From: Candidatus Omnitrophota bacterium
GTDB lineage: Bacteria; Omnitrophota; JACPQZ01
Direction: 5' to 3'
DNA: 18,421 nt
NCBI GenBank assembly: GCA_016190205.1
Contig: JACPQZ010000047.1
Location: 1-18,421 of the forward strand
Shown here in pieces: positions 13,001 through 18,421 of this stretch. The notes under the pieces are model-generated. The model ran no database searches. It was not told the DNA's origin and saw nothing but the letters and a program-made list of their open reading frames with translations. A program made the translations under genes and the position numbers. Positions within the stretch are counted from its first letter, which is position 1. Every line of letters begins with the position of its first letter.

Positions 13001-14068
13001 ATGAGGCGGGGGTGCGCGCGAAGGGCCCGCCCCGAGCAAGGTCAAAGGGGCAGCATCATCGTCCTGGCGCTCTGGACGTTGTTCGTTTTGTCTTCCTTCG
13101 CAGTTACCATGGCTTATGCGGCGCGTCAGAAGATCATGCTGGCCATCCGTCTTGAGGCGCATGAGGTGCTGTGTGCAGTCGCAGACGCCGGGGTGAGGCG
13201 GGCCATGTCGGAACTTTTTCAAGACACGGACCTTACTGCTGACGCCTGGACGGAGGTCTGGGCCAACAACGAGGCCCTGTTTCGGGAGAGCGAGGTGGGA
13301 CGCGGGCGTTTCTCGGTTAAGTACCCTGCCGTGGATCCGCTCACAGGCAAGGCCGGAACGCGTTATGGCGTGGAGGATGAGGGCGGGAAGCTCAATCTGA
13401 ACCGGGCCACCACGGAAGAGCTGGCGCGCCTCTTCGGTTCCACCGCGGGTTTGTCAGCGGACGGCGCATTGGATCTTGCCTTTTGCGTGATAGACTGGAG
13501 GGATGAGGACTCTTTTTTTGGCCACCCCCAGTACGGGGCGGAGGATGAGTACTACCAGGGCTTGGCGCGCCCTTACACGTGCAAAGACGCGCCGTTCGAA
13601 GTGCTGGAGGAGCTCCTCATGGTGAAGGGGATGGACCATGAGATCTTCAGCCGCTTAAGTCCCTATCTGACGGTGCACGGCGATACGCCGCTTAATATCA
13701 ATACCGTGCCGCATGAGGTGCTGATGGCCGTGGGCCTTTCCAAGGAGGTGGCGGATAAGATTCACCTCTACCGTGTGGGCGAGGACCAGAAGGAGGGGAC
13801 TACCGACGATCAGACGTTTGCCACGGCAAGCGGGATCGTGAGCGCGCTCACCCAGTTTTTGCCGTTTAGTTCTGATGAAGTGGCACAGGTGAGCAATCTG
13901 GTGGCGGCGGGGAGGTTTGGCACGAGCTCCGGCTTTTTTTCGGTACACTGCGAGGCCTGGATCAAGAGCGATCCGGCCAGCAGGCTTCAAGTCCACGCGG
14001 TCGTGGAGCGCGCCTTGACTCACGAAGGCAAGCCCACGGGCAGGATCAAGCTCTGGAGCGAGGGATGA
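13001..14068 (+). CDS. gspK: Minor pseudopilin GspK
   Basis: Large minor pseudopilin that caps the T2SS pseudopilus tip. 355 residues. A short basic leader (17 residues) ends in RG before SIIVLALWTLFVLSSFAVTMAY, with no Glu at +5, as is usual for GspK. Family patterns LNLNRATTEEL (from 131) and LNINTVPHEVL (from 231) mark the helical insertion domain. Its leader is ordinary and repeat-free, unlike the three pseudopilins before it, so it serves as an internal control. ATG 13001 lies 3 nt after the gspJ stop, without a clear Shine-Dalgarno. The 3' end overlaps the next gene by ATGA. Confidence 0.92.
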   Translation: MRRGCARRARPEQGQRGSIIVLALWTLFVLSSFAVTMAYAARQKIMLAIRLEAHEVLCAVADAGVRRAMSELFQDTDLTADAWTEVWANNEALFRESEVGRGRFSVKYPAVDPLTGKAGTRYGVEDEGGKLNLNRATTEELARLFGSTAGLSADGALDLAFCVIDWRDEDSFFGHPQYGAEDEYYQGLARPYTCKDAPFEVLEELLMVKGMDHEIFSRLSPYLTVHGDTPLNINTVPHEVLMAVGLSKEVADKIHLYRVGEDQKEGTTDDQTFATASGIVSALTQFLPFSSDEVAQVSNLVAAGRFGTSSGFFSVHCEAWIKSDPASRLQVHAVVERALTHEGKPTGRIKLWSEG

Positions 14069-15582
14069 AGGCGTCGCTCGCTATTCCTGCCGGTTTGCGT
14101 GAGTGGTCACTTTCGATACAACCTTTTGTGTCTCGGCTCGTTCAATTTAAAGAGTCGGTCTGCCTCGAGATTGCCGGGGAGCATCTCAAGGTGGCCTGCG
14201 TCAGGAATTTGAGCCGCAAGAGGCGCGGGGTCACTCAGCTTAGGGTTCATGATATCCGCAGCTTTTCCGACACGGATATAGCCGATCTCGTTAAAAATAC
14301 GTTTAAGACCATGGGGGTGAAGCACGCAACGGTTTATAGCGTGGTCCCTTCGAGCCAGGTGCTCACCCGGAATATCGAGATCCCTTCCGTAGACCCCAAG
14401 GAAATCACAGACATCATCAGCCTGCAAGCCGGCAGGCATACCCCTTATTCGCGGGAGGAGATCATCGTAGATTTTCTCAACCTGGGGGTATTTGGAAAAA
14501 ACTATACCAAAATACTGCTCGTCATCGTCAAGCGGGACGTGGTGAAGAGGCTCTTTACAATCTCCAATGCCGCCGGGGTCTATCTCCACCGTGTCGTGCT
14601 TGCCCCGGAGGCGATTGGAATCGGTTTGTCCAGCCTCCTGGACACGCGGTCGCAGGAAGGCCCGGTTTGCCTCGTGCATGTCGATTCCGACAGCACCGAC
14701 TTCAATGTCATTCTGAATGGAAACCTCATCTTTCTGAGAACCCTCACGATCGGCAGCCGGCAGCTCGTGAGTGAAAGGGAAAAATACCAGGTCCTTTTCC
14801 TGGACGAGGTGAAGCGGTCTCTCGAGTCTTATCAGGGTGAAGATGTGGGGGCCTCGCCCCGGTCTTTCGTCATCACGGGGAGCGTCACAGACGCGGTGGA
14901 GGAGTTTCCGCCGCTGATCCGCGAAGCCCTGCATATTCCCGCCGAGATCCGCCCCTATCCCGACAAGATCCTCCTCTCCCCAGGGGCCCGGAAGACCCTC
15001 CTGGCCTCCAAGCACGAATCCTTCTTCAATGTCCTGGCCCCTCTCGTCGTCTCGCCCGAAGCCAAAATCAATTTGATACCCGAGGAGGTCAAGATACGCC
15101 GGGCGTTTGAGGAACGCGGCAAGGACATCGTCAAGATGGGCATTTATTCGATGACCGTGTTCATCCTGATATTCGCAGCGTTCTTGAGCCAGATCTACTT
15201 TAAGAACAGATACCTCGACAATCTCAAGGCGCGCTTTCAAAATTTGAATCAGGAGGCCGAGTCGCTCAACCATACCTATACCAAGGTCGAAGTGATCAAG
15301 GGATACTTAAACCAGCGCGGGTACCCGCTGGAGGCCCTGACTTCTCTTTACCATCTGCTTCCCGAAGGGATCTATTTGAGCCAGATCAAGTTTGATGACG
15401 TCACCGGCCTGTCGATTAAAGGCACGGCTTACACCATGACCGCGGTCTTTGAGGCCGTGGATGGAATCGAGGAGTCTGGCTGGTTCAGCAACGTGAAGAC
15501 CAAGTACGCGACGAAGCGCAAGGAGGAGGACCGAGACGTGACCGATTTCGAAATCACGTGTCTTCCGGAGGAGCAGGGCTAG
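14065..15582 (+). CDS. GspL-like PilM-PilN fusion protein
   Basis: Inner-membrane assembly protein, 505 residues. Residues 1 to about 350 resemble the actin-like fold of PilM / cytoplasmic GspL (VCLEIAGEHLKVACVRN near the start; VCLVHVDSDSTDFNVILNG in the middle). One membrane helix lies near 360-380 (YSMTVFILIFAAFLSQIYF). A PilN-like periplasmic part (about 381-505) follows, with a coiled coil and a ferredoxin-like end (LPEGIYLSQIKFDD, then LSIKGTAYTM). The NLIPEE motif just before the helix is the N-terminal PilN peptide by which PilN normally docks to PilM; here it is covalently attached. Position after gspK matches gspL in classical operons. It overlaps gspK by 4 nt. Confidence 0.82.
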   Translation: MKASLAIPAGLREWSLSIQPFVSRLVQFKESVCLEIAGEHLKVACVRNLSRKRRGVTQLRVHDIRSFSDTDIADLVKNTFKTMGVKHATVYSVVPSSQVLTRNIEIPSVDPKEITDIISLQAGRHTPYSREEIIVDFLNLGVFGKNYTKILLVIVKRDVVKRLFTISNAAGVYLHRVVLAPEAIGIGLSSLLDTRSQEGPVCLVHVDSDSTDFNVILNGNLIFLRTLTIGSRQLVSEREKYQVLFLDEVKRSLESYQGEDVGASPRSFVITGSVTDAVEEFPPLIREALHIPAEIRPYPDKILLSPGARKTLLASKHESFFNVLAPLVVSPEAKINLIPEEVKIRRAFEERGKDIVKMGIYSMTVFILIFAAFLSQIYFKNRYLDNLKARFQNLNQEAESLNHTYTKVEVIKGYLNQRGYPLEALTSLYHLLPEGIYLSQIKFDDVTGLSIKGTAYTMTAVFEAVDGIEESGWFSNVKTKYATKRKEEDRDVTDFEITCLPEEQG

Positions 15583-15583
15583 C

Positions 15584-16156
15584 GTGTTCTCCGTAAATAA
15601 ATTTCTCGCAACGCGCTCCAAGAAGGAGAGGGCCGGCATTTATCTCGCCGCCCTGTTTGTGTTCTTGGCAGGGGCGGACAGGCTCGTTCTGGACCCCTTT
15701 CTCGCCAAGATGGGTCAGATCGACGCGGCCATAGAAGAACACAAGGCACTCATCAAGCGAAACTCCCTCATCCTGGCCAATCAGGACAATTTCAAAGCGG
15801 AGATCGAACTCTATAAAAAGTTCATTATCGAGTCGGTGTCGGAGGAAGAAGAAATCGCCTCCCTCTTAAAGGAGGTGGAGGGGGTGGCCAACCAATCCTC
15901 CGTGTACGTCGTCGACATCAAGTCGAAAGGGGTGACGCGCGAGGGTCCCACCGAGCGGTACCTGGTGGACTTAAACTGCGAGGGCGAGATGGAGCACCTC
16001 GTCCGGTTCATGTATCTGGTGGAGAATACGGAGAGTCTGCTCAAAATTTCGAAGTACACGATCATGCCGCGCGCGAAGGAATCTTCTATTCTAAAGGCCA
16101 CCATCTCCATTTATAAGCTGCGTACCCAATCCGAAGAGGAGGCTGCAAGCGCCTAG
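15584..16156 (+). CDS. GspM / PilO-like assembly protein
   Basis: 190-residue bitopic membrane protein: a short basic cytoplasmic tail, one helix near residues 18-36 (IYLAALFVFLAGADRLVL), a coiled-coil segment (about 40-95) and a ferredoxin-like domain (about 100-185). This is the layout of GspM and PilO, the partner of the L/PilN subunit encoded just upstream. Sequence identity to either is low, so the call rests on architecture and gene order. It starts at GTG 15584, one base after the upstream TAG; no ATG fits. It is followed without a gap by the kinase gene. Confidence 0.72.
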   Translation: MFSVNKFLATRSKKERAGIYLAALFVFLAGADRLVLDPFLAKMGQIDAAIEEHKALIKRNSLILANQDNFKAEIELYKKFIIESVSEEEEIASLLKEVEGVANQSSVYVVDIKSKGVTREGPTERYLVDLNCEGEMEHLVRFMYLVENTESLLKISKYTIMPRAKESSILKATISIYKLRTQSEEEAASA

Positions 16157-17581
16157 ATGAACCAACTTGCGGTTTTTGTGACGACGGCCCTGGCCAGTGT
16201 GATGGTGGGATTCCTCCTGTACCGCCTCGCCAATGTGAGGGGGCACGTGGATGCGGCCAAGGAGGCTCCCGAGGAAGACAAACAGTGGGCGAAGGCCATC
16301 CGCAGCCAGCTGGACAGTCTGACGGCCCCGGCCCGGGACAGGGAGCGCGTCGAGCAGGAGCTCTCTCAATTTTTCGACGCCGAGATCGAGAAGGCGAAGA
16401 ACGAGGCCAAAGAAGAAGTTGCCCGCAAGTACGATGAGATTGTGGAGGAGAAGAAGCGCTCGCTCAAACAGGCCATGGAAAAGGTAAGGACTGCGGACGA
16501 GCAGGTCAAGCTGGTCAATCAGAAATACAAGAAGGTGGAGCTTGAAAAGGAGCAGACCGAGTCTGTGGTGCGGAGCATCGCGGAGGGGCTCGTGGTCGTC
16601 GACAATGAGGGCAAAGTCCTCATGATGAACCCGGCGGCGGAAAAGATCCTGGGAGGCGGGAAGGAAGGACGGATCGGCAAGAACATCTCCAGCGACCTCG
16701 ATGAGACACAGCTCGTATCGTTTATGCGGCCCGGGGCCGAGTCCGAGGAACATGAGATTGAGCTCGCCAGTACGCAGGATGAGACGAAAAAGGTGATACG
16801 TGCCAGCACCGCCGTCATCGAGAACGAGAGCGGAAAGACGGTGGGTATGGTGTCCGTGCTCACCGATGTCACGAAACAGCGGGAGCTCGAGCAGCTCAAG
16901 AAGGATTTTGTGAACAACGTCTCGCATGAGCTTAGGACCCCCCTCGTGACGCTTCAAAAGGCGCTCGCCCTGGTTCAGGATGAGAGCACGGGCGGGAATC
17001 TTTCGGAGACCCAAAAAAAGTTTTTGGCCATCGCCCTGCGCAATCAGGAGAACTTGAGCCGGCTCATCGACGACCTCCTGGACATTGCGAAGCTTGAGTC
17101 GGGGAGGATGCGCCTCGATATGAAGCCCGTACATGTGGACGTGGTCATCGAATCCACCTGCCAAAATCTGGAGCCCTGGGCGGGATCCAAGAACATAAAG
17201 ATCGAGCGCAAGTTCGACAAACACCTTCCCGAGATGCCCATGGACGCGAAGCGGATCGGGCAGGTCCTCACCAATCTCATCGGCAATTCCATCAAGTTTA
17301 CTCCACAGGGCGGGAAGATCACCGTGGAGGCCCAGGGACTCTTGGGCCTCGTGGAGGTGAGCGTTCGTGACACGGGCGTGGGGATCCCGAAGGAGGAACT
17401 GGGCAGGATATTCGATAAATTTTATCAGGTTCGCTCCCGCGCGCATTCCGATGTGGCGGGAACCGGCCTGGGGCTCTCGATTGCAAAGGAAATTGTGGAG
17501 TTGCACGGAGGCAAAATTTGGGTCGAGAGCGAACCTGGAAAGGGCACCGAATTCACGTTTACCATTTCACCGAAATCCTAA
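16157..17581 (+). CDS. Membrane-anchored PAS sensor histidine kinase
   Basis: 474 residues. N-terminal membrane helix (about 3-22), long charged coiled coil (about 30-130), PAS domain (about 130-245; IAEGLVVVDNEGKVLMMNPAAEKILG), then HisKA with phospho-acceptor His257 in FVNNVSHELRTPL. The ATPase domain has N-box NLIGNSIKFTP (Asn377), G1 DTGVGIP (Asp405), F-box FDKFYQV and G2 GTGLGLSIAKEIVELHGG. All catalytic boxes are intact. There is essentially no periplasmic loop, so the signal is probably cytoplasmic (PAS) or from the membrane. ATG 16157 directly follows the stop of the GspM-like gene; such tight coupling to secretion genes suggests a shared transcript. The partner is probably the response regulator just downstream. 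Confidence 0.95.
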   Translation: MNQLAVFVTTALASVMVGFLLYRLANVRGHVDAAKEAPEEDKQWAKAIRSQLDSLTAPARDRERVEQELSQFFDAEIEKAKNEAKEEVARKYDEIVEEKKRSLKQAMEKVRTADEQVKLVNQKYKKVELEKEQTESVVRSIAEGLVVVDNEGKVLMMNPAAEKILGGGKEGRIGKNISSDLDETQLVSFMRPGAESEEHEIELASTQDETKKVIRASTAVIENESGKTVGMVSVLTDVTKQRELEQLKKDFVNNVSHELRTPLVTLQKALALVQDESTGGNLSETQKKFLAIALRNQENLSRLIDDLLDIAKLESGRMRLDMKPVHVDVVIESTCQNLEPWAGSKNIKIERKFDKHLPEMPMDAKRIGQVLTNLIGNSIKFTPQGGKITVEAQGLLGLVEVSVRDTGVGIPKEELGRIFDKFYQVRSRAHSDVAGTGLGLSIAKEIVELHGGKIWVESEPGKGTEFTFTISPKS

Positions 17582-17596
17582 CGAGGGAGAATAACA

Positions 17597-17995
17597 ATGC
17601 CTGAACAAGCTAAAAAGATCAGAATCCTGTTGTGCGACGATCAGCCGGACTTTCTCGAGACCATTTCCTTTTGGATGGAGAGCAAGGGGTATGAGGTGAC
17701 CGTGGCCCGGGACGGCCTGGAAGCCATGCGCCGGATCCGCAGCGCCCCGTTCGATATCGTCTTCCTGGATATCCACATGCCCAAGCTGGACGGGATCGAA
17801 ACCCTGGGGATGATCCGTAAAGAAAACAAAAAAATGCCCGTCATCCTCCTGACCGCCTATCCCGATGAGGACACGATCGAAAAAGCGAAGAAGCACAACA
17901 TCTCCGGCTATTTCCCCAAGTCCGGCTCCTTCGACGACCTCACCCGGATCCTGGACGTCGCCCTTCGGACTCACAAGAAGCTCCGCGCCACTTGA
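17597..17995 (+). CDS. Single-domain response regulator
   Basis: 132 residues, only a receiver (REC) domain: acidic pair Asp14-Asp15 (LLCDDQPDF), phospho-acceptor Asp58 in VFLDIHMPKLDG, conserved Thr in VILLTAYPDED and conserved Lys in YFPKSG. There is no DNA-binding or enzymatic output, so it must act through protein contact or as a relay, as CheY and Spo0F do. A GAGGGAG Shine-Dalgarno (about 17583-17589) sets the ATG, 15 nt after the kinase stop. It is the last gene of the operon-like run. Confidence 0.94.
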   Translation: MPEQAKKIRILLCDDQPDFLETISFWMESKGYEVTVARDGLEAMRRIRSAPFDIVFLDIHMPKLDGIETLGMIRKENKKMPVILLTAYPDEDTIEKAKKHNISGYFPKSGSFDDLTRILDVALRTHKKLRAT

Positions 17996-18090
17996 CATAC
18001 TCGGGCTGATCATCGCCTCCAGCGTGCCGCCCCCGGGGCCGGCACCCTTCTCCGCGAAACGCTCGGGCCCCAGCGCGGCCCTCGCTCTGC

Positions 18091-18148
18091 ATTTTTTGCG
18101 CACCGCATATTTCTAGAGCGAGCCGGCGGACCCTGCTGCGCAAAAAAT
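18091..18148. repeat. 12-bp perfect inverted repeat, 34-nt loop
   Basis: ATTTTTTGCGCA (18091-18102) pairs perfectly with TGCGCAAAAAAT (18137-18148). About 95 nt downstream of the response-regulator stop. The arms have an A/T end and a GCGC core. The long loop makes a classic terminator less likely than a protein-binding or folded-RNA element. Confidence 0.75.
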
Positions 18149-18377
18149 GAGGTTCGCTCCGAAGGGCGCCGCCCCCGGTGGCGATAAGTTCTTGGCGCAT
18201 TAGATCGCCCCGGGTACTGTAATAGCCCGGCTTGGACCCGCAGAGCCCCTGGAGATGTTTTAGGTGTTCGACGCAGACGGCGAGGGAAAGAGAACGGCTG
18301 CTGTCTGAGGCCCGATTCGAGCGCGGCCCCCTCCTTCGCTCTCTGATGTTTAATGTGTAAGAGAGCTTCGGTGGGGG

Positions 18378-18401
18378 AAAATCAGCCATGGGGCTGATTT
18401 T
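18378..18401. terminator. Terminator-like hairpin
   Basis: AAAATCAGCC, loop ATGG, GGCTGATTTT: a perfect 10-bp stem with a 4-nt loop, A-tract before and T-tract within the stem on both strands. This is compatible with a weak bidirectional intrinsic terminator, though GGG follows the T-tract. It lies about 380 nt beyond the last gene. Confidence 0.5.
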
Positions 18402-18421
18402 GGGAGCGCGAGGGCTTAATC

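Larger units (their letters stand above)
17996..18421. other. Gene-free region with two inverted repeats
   Basis: No convincing gene on either strand; the only long open frame (antisense, about 17940-18389) is Arg-rich, has no recognisable motif and overlaps the response regulator. The region is GC-rich and contains a 12-bp inverted repeat (18091-18148) and a 10-bp hairpin (18378-18401). It contains no 7-bp arrays, unlike the gaps inside the gsp region. It could hold a terminator plus a structured RNA or the upstream region of a gene beyond the window; neither can be settled here. Confidence 0.6.

Noticed and set aside
14107-15273. 388-residue antisense open frame opposite the GspL-like gene
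   Set aside because: No recognisable domain; it lies wholly opposite a gene with clear family features and is explained by GC-rich codon usage.
16091-17506. 471-residue antisense open frame opposite the histidine kinase
   Set aside because: The sense strand carries all kinase motifs; the antisense product is His/Leu-rich without motifs, a typical shadow.
17992-17997. TTGACA as a -35 promoter box
   Set aside because: It overlaps the stop codon of the response regulator, and no TATAAT-like box lies 16-18 nt downstream.
17940-18389. 149-residue antisense protein after the response regulator
   Set aside because: Arg/Ser-rich, no motif, overlaps a real gene, and includes both inverted repeats; not supported as coding.
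18389-18421. 5' end of a tmRNA (GGGGCTGATTTTGG)
   Set aside because: It resembles the start of ssrA, but the required TTCGAC element does not follow (GAGCGCGAGGG instead), and the same bases form the right arm of the 18378-18401 hairpin. The window ends too soon to test further.

Overview
The window is a bacterial chromosome segment with two operon-like gene blocks, all on the + strand. First comes a partial F-type ATP synthase cluster (about 0.06-5.16 kb), then a type II secretion (T2SS) / type IV pilus-like assembly operon (about 5.3-18.0 kb) that ends in a sensor kinase and a response regulator. No rRNA, tRNA, CRISPR array or insertion sequence is visible. The divergent F1 subunits, the b-delta fusion, the gluzincin protease inside a gsp operon, the PilM-PilN fusion and the unusual intergenic repeats suggest an uncultured candidate-phylum bacterium. 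Omnitrophota (OP3) is my best guess, but that is pattern memory and not proof.

Layout. 57-731: small exported TolB-like protein whose N-terminus is written by a repeat array. 732-5157: b-delta fusion, alpha, gamma and beta, tightly overlapping; no epsilon, a or c gene is present here. 5340-6351: two paralogous stand-alone MshEN (GspE N-terminal) proteins. 6762-10134: gspE, with an extra C-terminal PilZ domain, and gspF. 10134-10922: secreted HExxH metallopeptidase. 10925-12997: pseudopilins gspG, gspI-like and gspJ. 13001-16156: gspK, a gspL-like PilM-PilN fusion and a gspM/PilO-like protein. 16157-17995: PAS histidine kinase and single-domain response regulator. 17996-18421: non-coding, with two inverted repeats, one terminator-like.

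The secretion genes form one functional set: GspE drives assembly from the cytoplasm, GspF and the L/M-like proteins form the inner-membrane platform, and G/I/J/K form the pseudopilus. The MshEN proteins and the PilZ domain suggest, without proving, control by cyclic di-GMP. The outer-membrane secretin (GspD), GspC, GspH and the prepilin peptidase are not in the window.

The most unusual content is a system of repeat arrays at gene boundaries. I see seven blocks (10-175, 5164-5334, 5823-5857, 6349-6765, 10944-11216, 11625-11763, 12181-12409). They use many different words, but every one has a 7-bp period. Several blocks are nested inverted repeats (word A, word B, then B', A'). The arrays reach into genes. 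They supply the stop codon of one gene, touch the start codon of gspE, appear to encode an export-signal-like N-terminus on the TolB-like protein, and run in frame up to the prepilin cleavage site of three consecutive pseudopilins. The closest described class I know is the heptanucleotide STRR repeats of filamentous cyanobacteria. I do not know of a description of nested, word-switching, leader-encoding arrays like these.
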